DNA from: Neolewinella litorea
Lineage (GTDB): Bacteria; Bacteroidota; Bacteroidia; Chitinophagales; Saprospiraceae
Length of the DNA stretch: 64,000 nucleotides
Assembly: GCF_004803465.1 (NCBI RefSeq)
Contig: NZ_SRSF01000003.1
Location: 434,001 to 498,000, forward strand
Reading direction: 5' to 3'
In this document: positions 20,261-30,518 of the stretch, piece after piece
Layout: every line of letters begins with the position of its first letter
Position numbering within the stretch: the first letter of the stretch is position 1
Position numbers and translations under genes: made by a program
The notes under the pieces: model-generated
Told to the model about the DNA's origin: nothing
The model's database searches: none
What the model saw: only the letters and a program-made list of their open reading frames with translations

Positions 20261-20291
20261 CAAAAGTACCGTGCCGGCGCTATAGAACAAA
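20261..20291 (-). promoter_or_regulatory. Bacteroidota sigma-factor promoter of the FKBP gene
   Basis: On the minus strand, TTTG (20291-20288) is followed by exactly 19 bp and then TACTTTTG (20268-20261). Both elements match the TTTG-N19-TAnnTTTG consensus of Bacteroidota housekeeping sigma factor without mismatch. It is the best-formed promoter in the window. Confidence 0.8.
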
Positions 20292-20481
20292 GGAGTACGT
20301 GGACTTGTGGCATTCGTTCACAATCCGGACGGATCGCGGGTGCTGTATTTCGACTTTGGCCCACCGCCGACGATATTATCAGTAAGCAGAAATTATTTTC
20401 ACAAAATTGAACACCCGTCCAGAGGCTGGGTTACAACAACAAACGAACTAAGCGTATAAGATAAGGTGAGTGTATGTAAGC

Positions 20482-20512
20482 GGTCCGTCGGTTATCCGGC
20501 GGGCCTTTTTTT
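20482..20512 (+). terminator. Rho-independent terminator or attenuator before the ADP-ribosylglycohydrolase gene
   Basis: GGTCCGTCGG (20482-20491) pairs with CCGGCGGGCC (20496-20505), with two G-U pairs, around a TTAT loop; seven T residues follow. It reads on the plus strand, yet no plus-strand gene ends nearby, since the flanking FKBP gene is on the other strand. It therefore either ends an unannotated short transcript or attenuates the gene starting 24 bp downstream. Confidence 0.75.
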
Positions 20513-20535
20513 ATCTTAGGCCAAACTTTAACCAC

Positions 20536-21903
20536 TTGAAATCAGGCCTCCCGGCGCTGCTGTCGCTGTTGCTGATCACCATCCTGCACTGCCGTGAGGC
20601 CGATCCTTCGCAACCCACGGTACCCCCAACTTCCCCCTCCACCGTGGATTACAGTGAATCCGATTACCAGGACGTGCGCCTGCCCGACAGCCTGCTGTAC
20701 GACAAGATTCTCGGCCTCCTTGTCGGGTCCGCAATCGGCGACGCCATGGGGGCACCAACGGAGATGTGGAGCCAGCCCGCCATCAGCGACGAGTACGGCC
20801 ACGTAGACAGCCTGGACATGGTGCTCCGCGAACCGAGCCCGGAAGGGCCCTGGGCCTTCAACCTGCCGCCGGGCGCGGGCACCGACGATACCCGCTGGAA
20901 AAACCTGATGGTCGACTACAGCCTCACCGAGCACGACGCACGCAGTAACTCCCGGCCGCTGACGTTCAGCGGGCAACGGTTCGCTCATTACCTGAACGAA
21001 CGGTATCGCAGGAGGGTAGAGGCGTTAAAGGACGTATCGGGACTGGAACCGGAACCCCTGGAGGACGCTATGCGACGCGTGGCGTGGCTGCAAGAGTGGG
21101 CCACGGTAGCCAGGGCGTACGCCGAGGGGGACGTCGACGACTACCGTAATGCCCTTTCGCGCTTTTACGGGGGAGAAATGTCCTGCGCGGGCATGCTGTA
21201 CAGTCCGGTTTTCGGGGCAGTTTATCCCGGTCGGCCGGAAGCGGCCTACCGCGCCGCCTACGAAACCTCTCTGTTCGACCTGGGCTACGCCAGGGATATC
21301 TCCGGACTTACTGCCGCCTTGACCGCGATCGCCTTTCAACCCGACGTTACGCCGGATGACTTTCTCAAGGTGGTGCGGGAAGTGGACCCCGAGAACTTTT
21401 TCCGGTCCCGACTGATCGGCCGGGTAGCCTACCGACTGTTCCAGCAAGCTCGAAGCATCGTAAGGGTGGCGGAACGCCTTACGCCGGAAGAAGCACGAGC
21501 AATGGATTTCCGGTTGCCGGATCGCTACCCCTACGACAGTCTCACTTATGCCCGGACGCTTAAGGCGTACGCCCTGCTCGACGAGGCCAAGCAGGATGTC
21601 CCCTTTCACGCCGCCGAGATCTACCTCATTACGATCACCTCCCTGCTTTTTACGGAATACCAGTTTCAGCCCGCCATGGAATTCATCGTCAATTACGGCA
21701 GGGATAACGACACCGTAGCGGCCGTGGCCGGATCCATCATCGGAGCCCTGCGGGGCTACGGTCAGCTCCCCGCGGAGCAGCGCGCAACGGTTATCCGGGT
21801 GAACCGGGAGTTGCTCGACATCGACCTGGAACAACAGGCCCAACGGCTGACCCAAGCCGTGCTGGACCGCCGACAATTGGAAACGAATGATGCGCTGCAG
21901 TAG
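20536..21903 (+). CDS. Exported ADP-ribosylglycohydrolase-family protein
   Basis: A 455-residue protein of the ADP-ribosylglycohydrolase (ARH/DraG) fold, a binuclear Mg enzyme family that removes ADP-ribose from proteins or small molecules. The metal-site motifs are GSAIGDAMGAPTE (about 62-74), GTDDTRW (about 115) and NYGRDNDTVAAVAG (about 395). The start appears to be TTG at 20536, giving a hydrophobic signal segment (LPALLSLLLITILHC) that resembles a lipoprotein signal, although His before the Cys is atypical. A longer frame from GTG 20470 would translate through the terminator hairpin and is unlikely. Export is unusual for this family. The gene is convergent with guaB (3-bp gap). Confidence 0.85.
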   Translation: MKSGLPALLSLLLITILHCREADPSQPTVPPTSPSTVDYSESDYQDVRLPDSLLYDKILGLLVGSAIGDAMGAPTEMWSQPAISDEYGHVDSLDMVLREPSPEGPWAFNLPPGAGTDDTRWKNLMVDYSLTEHDARSNSRPLTFSGQRFAHYLNERYRRRVEALKDVSGLEPEPLEDAMRRVAWLQEWATVARAYAEGDVDDYRNALSRFYGGEMSCAGMLYSPVFGAVYPGRPEAAYRAAYETSLFDLGYARDISGLTAALTAIAFQPDVTPDDFLKVVREVDPENFFRSRLIGRVAYRLFQQARSIVRVAERLTPEEARAMDFRLPDRYPYDSLTYARTLKAYALLDEAKQDVPFHAAEIYLITITSLLFTEYQFQPAMEFIVNYGRDNDTVAAVAGSIIGALRGYGQLPAEQRATVIRVNRELLDIDLEQQAQRLTQAVLDRRQLETNDALQ

Positions 21904-21906
21904 GCT

Positions 21907-23415
<1,509 letters not shown>

Positions 23416-23588
23416 TTACGGTGCAGAATCGCGGGTCATCCTGCCGTAAAACGAGGTGATCGTCGTCTTCCCGCCCCCCGGGCCCCAGGTTGGTGCCGTG
23501 CCCCAGCTGCTCTTGAATACTGCGACTAAGCAGGCAACCAAAACATATCGCCAAACGGGCTGGTTTTGGAAAAATCAACCCGCACGCC

Positions 23589-24065
23589 ATGGATACGCAA
23601 TATCAACCCCTGGAGCACCAACCCTCCGGCCTAGTAAGTGACCAATCCTCTCCGGAGGCCAACCGGCAGATTGGGGAAGAGATCCTTTCCCGGGTGGAGC
23701 AGTTGGCCGGACATCCGGATGCCATCGCCACCCGCCTGCGGGAATTGTCGGAAGAATGGGACGTCGAGCGCATGCTGGAAACCAACGCCTCCACCCTGAC
23801 CCTGGCCGGACTGGTCCTCGGATATACCATCGACCGCCGGTGGTTGCTTTTGTCGGCCGGCGTGGCCACCTTTCTCTTACAGCACGGTATCCAGGGCTGG
23901 TGCCCCCCGCTGGTGGCCCTGCGTAAAATGGGTTTTCGGACCCGGCAGGAGATCGACTGGGAGCGTACCGCCCTCAAGGCTGTCCGGGGCGATTTCGCGC
24001 CGCTGAACGACATTAAGAATCCTCGGGAGCGCGCCCACGCCGCCCTTGCTTTCGCGGGGGATTAG
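23589..24065 (+). CDS. Small membrane protein with a DUF2892-like segment
   Basis: A 158-residue protein with a charged N-terminal 75 residues and two closely spaced membrane helices (TLTLAGLVLGYTI and LLLSAGVATFLLQHGI), ending in GWCPPLVALRKMGFRTRQEI and a cytosolic tail. The helical hairpin followed by the GWCP motif resembles the DUF2892/YgaP-type membrane segment found alone or fused to rhodanese domains, but no rhodanese domain is present here. The function is unknown. The ATG is at 23589; the gene stands alone between divergent guaB and convergent comF, whose stop lies 6 bp away. Confidence 0.78.
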   Translation: MDTQYQPLEHQPSGLVSDQSSPEANRQIGEEILSRVEQLAGHPDAIATRLRELSEEWDVERMLETNASTLTLAGLVLGYTIDRRWLLLSAGVATFLLQHGIQGWCPPLVALRKMGFRTRQEIDWERTALKAVRGDFAPLNDIKNPRERAHAALAFAGD

Positions 24066-24071
24066 CGCACG

Positions 24072-24770
24072 CTACCTCTCGGCTACGGCCAGGACCGCCA
24101 CACTCAGCCTGACATCCGGAAACGCTTCCAGCAGCACGTTGCCGCAGAAGTCAAGGGTGGCACCGGTCGTCAGCACGTCGTCGACCAGCATAAGGTGCCG
24201 GCCCGAAAAATCCCCCGACCCCAGCGCGAACGAATCGCGCACGTTCTCAAGCCGCTCCAGTTTCCCGCGTTTGGTCTGTGACCCCTGGAAAGACCGGCGC
24301 CGCAGTGCTTTCGCCAGGGTAGGGGCGCCCAGGGCTCCGGACAGCCCCTCGGCGATGGCTTCCGCCTGGTTGTAGCCCCGCTGGTGTCGCCGGCGGCGGT
24401 GGATGGGTACCGGCACAATCCCTGAAAGGTCATCGAGCGCAGGAAGTTGGCTTAGGCGCTCCCCGAACCGTCGGCCCAGTTTCCGTCCCACGTCCGGCCG
24501 GTGGTGATATTTAAGGTCGTGAATGAGCCGCTGACACACCGTTCCCTCCCGGAAGGTGTAGGCCGCCGCCCCGAAGACCAGCGGAAGGCGGCCGGCCAGC
24601 CGGTCCGTGACTTCATTCTCCGGGTAACGGTAACTGTCGTTGGGGGGTAGGCCCGCCTCGCAGGCCACGCAAAGCAGTTGATCCCACCGGTCTACGGCCC
24701 TGCGGCAACCCAGGCAGAGGGCGGGAAAGAACAGGTGGCTAAGTCCGCGAAAGTAGGAGCCCAAAGACAT
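24072..24770 (-). CDS. comF: ComF-family phosphoribosyltransferase-like protein
   Basis: A 232-residue ComF/GntX protein. The N-terminus carries zinc-binding Cys pairs (CLGC and CVAC, about residues 18-39) and the C-terminal half is a type I phosphoribosyltransferase fold with the PRPP motif LMLVDDVLTTGAT. The preceding VPVPIHRRRRHQRGYNQAE is the usual ComF signature. In competent bacteria ComF assists uptake of single-stranded DNA; its role in Bacteroidota is not established. The ATG at 24770 lies 1 bp after the stop of the upstream beta-barrel gene (TGACATG), suggesting translational coupling. Confidence 0.93.
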   Translation of the reverse strand: MSLGSYFRGLSHLFFPALCLGCRRAVDRWDQLLCVACEAGLPPNDSYRYPENEVTDRLAGRLPLVFGAAAYTFREGTVCQRLIHDLKYHHRPDVGRKLGRRFGERLSQLPALDDLSGIVPVPIHRRRRHQRGYNQAEAIAEGLSGALGAPTLAKALRRRSFQGSQTKRGKLERLENVRDSFALGSGDFSGRHLMLVDDVLTTGATLDFCGNVLLEAFPDVRLSVAVLAVAER

Positions 24771-24771
24771 G

Positions 24772-25542
24772 TCAGTCGATATAGCGCCATTTTCTAAGGA
24801 ACCGCAGACCGATGGAAAGCTCCACGGTAAAATTGCGGATGGCCCTCTCGCCAATCGTGGTATTGCCCCCGCCGTATGGATCGATTACGTTGTTGATCGG
24901 TCCCTGATTGTACTGAAAGCTCAGATCGGGATGGGCGGTCACTTCCAAGAAGCCTCCGATGCCGTCGGTAAGCGCCACTATCGCGCCACCCCCTACGCTG
25001 GCACCGTAGGTAAAGCGGTTGATGAATTCGTAGGAATCGAAAGGGTAGACGTTGCGCACGACACTGCCGTATGAGGTCAGTTGGTCGTAGTCGCCCAGGT
25101 TGGTGCTCAGGTTGTACTCCGCCCGCACGCCAATGAGGTAGTAGAGGTCCGCCGCACCGAGGTAACTCACCACTTGCTTGCCCCCGATGCCCAGCGACAG
25201 GTTGTTGAACACAAAATTATCGGCGGGTAGGATGACGGGGTTGCCCTGGAAGGTGAAGGCCCGTTGCCGCCGGATGCGGCTGCCGCGTTGGTGGTACCCC
25301 AGTTGGCCCCAGAAGCTGAAGCGCCCCTGTGAGGGGATGGACTCCAGGAAAAGGTCGCCGTGGTAGCCTAGGTTGACCTCGGTCTCGAAACTGGACCAAT
25401 CCTGGGTGCCCAGGCTCGCGCCGCCCCGCATTCCGAAGAGGTAGCCGCCCCAGTCGACTCCGTACTCCCCCTGTTCATCTATGATCTGCGCGGCAAGGAG
25501 CCCCGGCATACACCAAATCAAGAACAGGCAGAGTAGTCGCAT
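24772..25542 (-). CDS. Predicted outer-membrane beta-barrel protein
   Basis: A 256-residue exported protein with signal peptide MRLLCLFLIWCMPGLLAAQ. The rest alternates hydrophobic and polar residues with many aromatic and glycine positions (YLFGMRGGASLG, FWGQLGYHQRGS, ADLYYLIGVRAEYNL, VELSIGLRF), ending in a strand-like segment, as in the PorT/outer-membrane-protein beta-barrel families of Bacteroidota. No specific function can be given. It is in a tight minus-strand series: glucosaminidase-LysM gene upstream (9-bp gap), this gene, then comF (1-bp gap). Confidence 0.8.
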   Translation of the reverse strand: MRLLCLFLIWCMPGLLAAQIIDEQGEYGVDWGGYLFGMRGGASLGTQDWSSFETEVNLGYHGDLFLESIPSQGRFSFWGQLGYHQRGSRIRRQRAFTFQGNPVILPADNFVFNNLSLGIGGKQVVSYLGAADLYYLIGVRAEYNLSTNLGDYDQLTSYGSVVRNVYPFDSYEFINRFTYGASVGGGAIVALTDGIGGFLEVTAHPDLSFQYNQGPINNVIDPYGGGNTTIGERAIRNFTVELSIGLRFLRKWRYID

Positions 25543-25551
25543 GGACGCAAA

Positions 25552-26913
25552 TTAGCGGATCCGCAGCTGTTGGCCAACCGAGATGGTGTTGCCCGAAAGG
25601 GCGTTGATCCGTTTGATGTCTTCCACACTCACCCCGTAGCGGCGGCTGATGGCATAAAGGGTTTCGCCGGCCCGAACGGCGTGGTACACGGCCTGTGGCT
25701 GGTTGGGATTGGATTCCGGAACGGATACGGGGGGCGTCACGACGGGGCGTTCGGGGTTCACCGCGGGCCGCGGGTCGGGGGCAGGCATAGGTGTGTTGGG
25801 TGAGATCGGCTCGCCCATGTCCAGAAAACCGTCTTCGTCGGGGGTTACGGGATCGGGCCGGTCGACGGGCGCGGGAGCCGTGGGGGTGGGCGGTTGCGGA
25901 TCCACGCCGCCGTCACGCTCCAGGCGGGGCGGCGTTTTGACGCGCCAGCCGCGAAGCTTGATGCGTTCGCCGGTGGCGGGGTCGGCCTGTTCGCCGAGGC
26001 GGTTGCGGCGGGCCAGGTTGCGGATGCGCAGTCCGTAGCGCTGGGCAATATCGTAAAGGTCCTCCCCGGGGGCTACGGCGTGGTATTGCTCGGGACCGCG
26101 GTAGCTGCGCCGCTTTTTCTGGAGATAGATCCGCTCGTTGGCCGCAACGGTCTGGTTTTCGGAAACCAGCTCCTCATTGTAATCCAGCAGGCGACGCACG
26201 CTCAGGTCGACCTGGCGGGCGATATGCTGCAGGCTCACGGGTGCCTCGCTGATGTAGTAGTTGACGTCGTTGGTGTTGAGGATGCCGGTGATGGCTTCTT
26301 CGACGGGGACTTCAATGTCCACGGGGTCGATCACGCCGGGCACGTCGTACTGGTGCAGGTTGTGGCGCTCGATCAGGGTCATGAGCAGTTCCGGGTAGCG
26401 GGGATTGGTGGCGTAGCCGGCCTTGCGCAGACCGTGGGCCCAGGCCTTGTAGTCGGTGGGCGAAAGACGGAACAGGAAGCCGTAGCGGAAGCTCTTTTTG
26501 GGGTCGCGGAGGAACTCCGAGTGGGCCACGTAGCTGGCGTCGGCATTGCGGTACTGCCGGAAACAGCTCTTGGTGAGCCGGCCACGGTCGTCGTAGTCGT
26601 CGTCCTCGCGATAGACCTTGTCGCCGTTCCAGTTGCTGCCGCACTTGATGCCGAAGTGATTCTTGGCCGTCCGGGCCAGGTAGCTGCGCCCGCTATCGCT
26701 TTCCAGTATACCCTGCGCCAGTTTGATGCTGGCCGGTACGCCCGTGCGCTCCATTTCCTGCATGGCGATGGTCCGGAAGCGGGCGATGTACGCCTCTTGT
26801 TCGCTGTTTTCTTCCGCCGTCCAGGTGAAGGGGGCGGCGTAGTCGACCGGGGCGGCAGCGGAAAGGGAAGTGTAGGAGAGCAGGCAGAACAGACAGAAGA
26901 GGTATGGTTTCAT
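25552..26913 (-). CDS. Secreted glucosaminidase with LysM domains
   Basis: A 453-residue peptidoglycan hydrolase with a signal peptide. Residues about 40-190 form a FlgJ/LytD-type mannosyl-glycoprotein endo-beta-N-acetylglucosaminidase domain (PASIKLAQGILESDSGRS with the catalytic Glu, NHFGIKCG). LysM or LysM-like modules follow at about 225-270, at about 278-322 (VAPGEDLYDIAQRYGLRI) and at the C-terminus (VRAGETLYAISRRYGVSVED), with a Pro-rich linker before the last. It should cleave N-acetylglucosaminyl bonds in the cell wall during growth or division. The upstream gap is 139 bp to divergent arcA. Confidence 0.92.
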   Translation of the reverse strand: MKPYLFCLFCLLSYTSLSAAAPVDYAAPFTWTAEENSEQEAYIARFRTIAMQEMERTGVPASIKLAQGILESDSGRSYLARTAKNHFGIKCGSNWNGDKVYREDDDYDDRGRLTKSCFRQYRNADASYVAHSEFLRDPKKSFRYGFLFRLSPTDYKAWAHGLRKAGYATNPRYPELLMTLIERHNLHQYDVPGVIDPVDIEVPVEEAITGILNTNDVNYYISEAPVSLQHIARQVDLSVRRLLDYNEELVSENQTVAANERIYLQKKRRSYRGPEQYHAVAPGEDLYDIAQRYGLRIRNLARRNRLGEQADPATGERIKLRGWRVKTPPRLERDGGVDPQPPTPTAPAPVDRPDPVTPDEDGFLDMGEPISPNTPMPAPDPRPAVNPERPVVTPPVSVPESNPNQPQAVYHAVRAGETLYAISRRYGVSVEDIKRINALSGNTISVGQQLRIR

Positions 26914-27052
26914 AGCGACGGCAGGTAGAAGGGTCAGCGGAACGTTAAGTGGCTAACGGCGAAATTCCGGAGCTTCGTAGGATCAAACCAATAATTTTAG
27001 CTTTTTTTTAGAATATGCGTTGCACCTGCGTGCCCGCCCTACCTTAGCCCGT

Positions 27053-28309
27053 ATGCCCATCCAAGTAAATTCTGAAATTGCCCCCCTGCGCCGCGTCATC
27101 GTCCACCGCCCCGATGCCGGCACGGCCACCATTACGCCGCGCCGCGCGGAAGAATTGCTGTTCGACGACATTGTCTACCTGCCCCGCCTGCAGGAAGAGC
27201 ACGACGTGTTTACCAAGGTGCTGCGGACCATCATCGGGCCCGACAGCGTCCTGGAAATGAGTACCCTGCTGGCCGAAGCCATCGCCGCCTCCCCCAAAGC
27301 CACCGCCGAAAGCCTGGCCCTGATCGTAGGCTGGGAAGAGCTGCCGATGCGGTACGTCGATAAACTCAAGGAACTGTCGCCCGAGGCCCTGGCCAACGTG
27401 CTCATCACCGGCTACGAAGTGGAATCCGACCGCGTGCTCTTCGACCCGATCCCTAACTTCATTTTCACCCGCGACATCGCCGTAACGATCAACGACCACA
27501 TCCTGGTTACCAAAGCAGCCAAGCAGGCCCGCAGCCGCGAGAACTTCCTGACGCGCCTCCTGATCGTGGCCCATCCGATGTTCGCCGAAATGTGGAACGA
27601 GGGCCGCGTCATCAACCTCAATAACGTCGACCAGTTCCCGCCCAGCCGGCTCGGGGAAAAGGTCTGCATCGAGGGCGGCGACGTGATGTTGCTCAACCGC
27701 GATTACCTGTTGGTGGGCGACAGCGAGCGGTCGAACACCTACAGCATCCGCCAGCTTGCCGACCGCCTCTTTGAGAAGGGCGTGGTGAAGAACGTCGTGC
27801 GCGTGAGCGTGCCGGCCGAGCGGAGTTTCATGCACCTCGACACCATCTTTACCCAGATCGACACCCACGACTACGTGTGCTACCAGCCCATCATCGCCGA
27901 GGGCGGGCGGCAGGCCGGGGTCGAGATCTGGCGCAGTTCGGGCGAGACCGTCACCTTCACCAGTTTGAAGGAGTGCATCCTGGCCGAAATCGACCCCCAG
28001 GCCAATTTCATCGCCGCCGGCGACGGCCGCAGCCCCTTCCAGGAGCGCGAGCAGTGGACCGACGGCTGTAACCTGGTGGCCATCTCACCGGGTGTCGCCC
28101 TGACTTACGACCGCAACCCCGTCACCGCCGAGGCCCTGGCGCGCAACGGGTACCGGATCATGACGGCGGAGAAGGTGCTTTCGGAAATTGCCTCCGGCGA
28201 CCTCGACCGCGAGAACCTCCGAAAACTGATCATCACCCTGCCCAGCGCCGAGTTGAGCCGGGGGCGCGGCGGAAGCCACTGCATGACCTGTCCGATAGAG
28301 AGGGGGTAA
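27053..28309 (+). CDS. arcA: Arginine deiminase-family protein
   Basis: A 418-residue guanidino-group modifying enzyme; arginine deiminase converts arginine to citrulline and ammonia. The family elements are IPNFIFTRDIAV, the catalytic Asp/Glu region CIEGGDVMLL, the catalytic His in FMHLDTIFTQID, and the nucleophilic Cys near the end in RGGSHCMTCPIER. The ATG at 27053 gives MPIQVNSEIAPLRRVIVHRP, a typical start. No ornithine carbamoyltransferase or carbamate kinase gene is nearby, so the classical ATP-generating pathway is not shown by context. A degraded -7-like box (TACCTTAG) lies just upstream. Confidence 0.92.
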   Translation: MPIQVNSEIAPLRRVIVHRPDAGTATITPRRAEELLFDDIVYLPRLQEEHDVFTKVLRTIIGPDSVLEMSTLLAEAIAASPKATAESLALIVGWEELPMRYVDKLKELSPEALANVLITGYEVESDRVLFDPIPNFIFTRDIAVTINDHILVTKAAKQARSRENFLTRLLIVAHPMFAEMWNEGRVINLNNVDQFPPSRLGEKVCIEGGDVMLLNRDYLLVGDSERSNTYSIRQLADRLFEKGVVKNVVRVSVPAERSFMHLDTIFTQIDTHDYVCYQPIIAEGGRQAGVEIWRSSGETVTFTSLKECILAEIDPQANFIAAGDGRSPFQEREQWTDGCNLVAISPGVALTYDRNPVTAEALARNGYRIMTAEKVLSEIASGDLDRENLRKLIITLPSAELSRGRGGSHCMTCPIERG

Positions 28310-28395
28310 GCAATTATGGGAATTGTGCCTCCGATTTGCCGCGGCGCAAAACAAGTCGGCGGGGTCGATCCTTAACCGGACTATAACTCCGATTG

Positions 28396-30384
28396 ATGTA
28401 CCGCATTCTTCTGTTGCTTTTCCTGGCGGGCGCACTGCACGCCCAGACCGACACACTCTATACCCTGCCCGGGGCTACGGTCACGGGTTTCCGCGACGGG
28501 GTGCCCGGCTACCGGGTCGGGGCCAGCGTGAGCACCCTGGAACCGGCCGAGCTCGAACTTATCCCCACGGGCGACCTCCTGCCCGCCATGAACCGCCTGC
28601 CGGGCGTCCGCTTCGAGCAACGCGCCCCGGGCAGCTACCGGATCAGCGTACGGGGCAGCACGCTGCGCAGCCCCTTCGGCGTCCGCAACATTAAAATCTA
28701 CTGGAATGGCATACCCTTCACCGAGCCGGGGGGCGATACCCAGCTTAACTTCCTGGACATCAACAATATCGACGGCGTCGAGCTGATCCGGGGGCCGGCC
28801 GGTAGCCTTTACGGGGCGGGTACGGCGGGTACCCTGCTGCTGGCTACCGATACCCTGGCCGGGCGGGGCGAGGCCTATACCTCGTACGGCTCGTACGGCT
28901 TTTTTCAGGCGGGAGCGCAGGTGCAAAGCCAGTCGGCCACCACCGGCTATCAACTGAGGTTGGCCCACCAACAGACCGACGGCTACCGCGACCACAGTGC
29001 GCTGAGCCGACAGACCGCCCAGTTGTCGACGCGCTGGACCGCCAGCCCCGATCGGGAGTTGACCCTGCACGCCCTGTATACCCGGTTGGGCTACGACTTG
29101 CCCGGAGGCCTCAACGCCGAGCAGTACGGCGAGAACCGTCGGCAGGCCCGCCCCGGCAGCGCGGAAACCAACGCGAGCATCAATTACGACAACCTCTTGC
29201 TGGGTATCACCCACAACTGGCGCGGCGACGGGCGCTGGTCGAACCAGACGACCGTGTACGGAACCGGTTTCTATTTCGATCACCCCTTTAACTTCGACTA
29301 CAAGCGCGAGACCAACCTCGGCGTGGGTGGCCGTACCGCCTTTGATTACACCCTGCCGCTCGGCCGCTCGGTGCTGAAACTTTCCGCGGGAGCGGAATCG
29401 CAACTGCAGTACCGCATGGCCAACAACTTCGGCAACGAAGGCGGCAAGCCGGCCGAGTTGAACTTCAGCGACGAGATCACCAGCCGGCAACAGATCCTAT
29501 TCACCCAGGCCGCTTACGATCTGGGCGACTGGCGCCTGGCGGCCGGCCTCAGTCTGAGTGACCTGCACTACCGCGTCGATCGCACCTTCGACGGGGAGGG
29601 GAATACGGGCATCACCGAAAGCGACATCGCGCCGGTGGTGAGTCCGCGCCTTTCGGTGCTCCGCGACTTTGGGGGGTACAGCGTGTACGCAAGCGTGAGC
29701 AGCGGCTTCAGTCCGCCCACCCTCGACGAATTCCGCACCAACGAGGGCAGCCTGAATACCGGTTTGGCGGCGGAGCGCGGGCTCAATTACGAGGTGGGGG
29801 CCAAGGGTGCCCGCGGTACTTTCCAATATGAACTCGTGCTCTTCTACCTGCGACTTGACAATGCTATTAGCACGTATTCCGACGCCCGGGGCACCACGCT
29901 GTTCCGTAACGCCGGCAATACCGACCAGCGCGGCGTGGAGTTAGCCCTGGACTACCGCCCACTGGACTGGCTGCAGGTATACGGAAGCTATACCTGGCAC
30001 GACTTCGCCTACGATGCTTACGAGCGGGGCGGGGAAGACTTCTCCGGCAACCGCCTGCCCGGCACCGCCCCCCACGTCGTCAACCTGGAGGTAACGGCCG
30101 GTCGGGCAGAGGGCTTCTACGCCACCGTCACCGAAAACTACACCGACCAGATCCCCCTTAACGACGGCAATACGGTGTACGGGGAGTCTTACCACTTGGT
30201 GCGGGCCCGCGCGGGCTGGCGCGGCAGACTGGGGGCTACGCGCTGGGATTTCTTCGCCGGTGGCAGCAACCTCCTGGATGAGGTCATGAGTTTCGGCAAC
30301 GACCTGAACCCACAGTTCGGGGGGCGCTACTACCAGCCGGCACCGGGACGGAATTGGTTCGTGGGGGCGCGGGTGGGGTGGTAG
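28396..30384 (+). CDS. TonB-dependent outer-membrane receptor
   Basis: A 662-residue receptor that imports a ligand across the outer membrane using TonB energy. The signal peptide is MYRILLLLFLAGALHAQ. The plug domain follows directly (about 30-150), with GVRFEQRAPGSYRISVRGS and GVELIRGPAGSLYGAGTAGT, and the remainder is a 22-strand-type barrel with many aromatic strand ends. There is no N-terminal carboxypeptidase-like domain and no SusD partner next to it, so it resembles siderophore/cobalamin-type receptors more than SusC; the ligand is unknown. The start is the ATG at 28396, preceded by a TTG codon. Confidence 0.93.
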   Translation: MYRILLLLFLAGALHAQTDTLYTLPGATVTGFRDGVPGYRVGASVSTLEPAELELIPTGDLLPAMNRLPGVRFEQRAPGSYRISVRGSTLRSPFGVRNIKIYWNGIPFTEPGGDTQLNFLDINNIDGVELIRGPAGSLYGAGTAGTLLLATDTLAGRGEAYTSYGSYGFFQAGAQVQSQSATTGYQLRLAHQQTDGYRDHSALSRQTAQLSTRWTASPDRELTLHALYTRLGYDLPGGLNAEQYGENRRQARPGSAETNASINYDNLLLGITHNWRGDGRWSNQTTVYGTGFYFDHPFNFDYKRETNLGVGGRTAFDYTLPLGRSVLKLSAGAESQLQYRMANNFGNEGGKPAELNFSDEITSRQQILFTQAAYDLGDWRLAAGLSLSDLHYRVDRTFDGEGNTGITESDIAPVVSPRLSVLRDFGGYSVYASVSSGFSPPTLDEFRTNEGSLNTGLAAERGLNYEVGAKGARGTFQYELVLFYLRLDNAISTYSDARGTTLFRNAGNTDQRGVELALDYRPLDWLQVYGSYTWHDFAYDAYERGGEDFSGNRLPGTAPHVVNLEVTAGRAEGFYATVTENYTDQIPLNDGNTVYGESYHLVRARAGWRGRLGATRWDFFAGGSNLLDEVMSFGNDLNPQFGGRYYQPAPGRNWFVGARVGW

Positions 30385-30397
30385 TAGATAGTACTAT

Positions 30398-30420
30398 ACG
30401 TCGGACGTGACAGTCGTGCC
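30398..30420 (+). repeat. Degenerate REP-like element left of the RAYT gene
   Basis: ACGTCGGACGT at 30398-30408 is identical to the 11-bp centre of the perfect palindrome that starts 13 bp further on, and the element ends in GTGCC. It pairs with the intact copy as an outer, decayed REP. Confidence 0.55.
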
Positions 30421-30451
30421 ATTTTGGCAGACGTCGGACGTCTGCCAAAAT
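30421..30451. repeat. REP palindrome, left of the RAYT gene
   Basis: A 31-bp perfect palindrome with 15-bp arms around a single central G; the core arms are GGCAGACGTC and GACGTCTGCC and the outer five bases are ATTTT/AAAAT. It would form a strong hairpin in single-stranded DNA. The 10-bp core arms are identical to those of the palindrome right of the RAYT gene. Confidence 0.85.
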
Positions 30452-30490
30452 TTAACATCACTCCACCCTCAGTAGAGTGGGGACTCGGTT

Positions 30491-30508
30491 ATTGGTGCTT
30501 CAACCAAT
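30491..30508 (+). repeat. Short inverted repeat before the RAYT gene
   Basis: ATTGGT (30491-30496) and ACCAAT (30503-30508) form a 6-bp stem with a 6-base loop, 11 bp before the start codon. It could be a recognition hairpin or a translational control element; nothing more can be said. Confidence 0.35.
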
Positions 30509-30518
30509 CAATCCTCCC

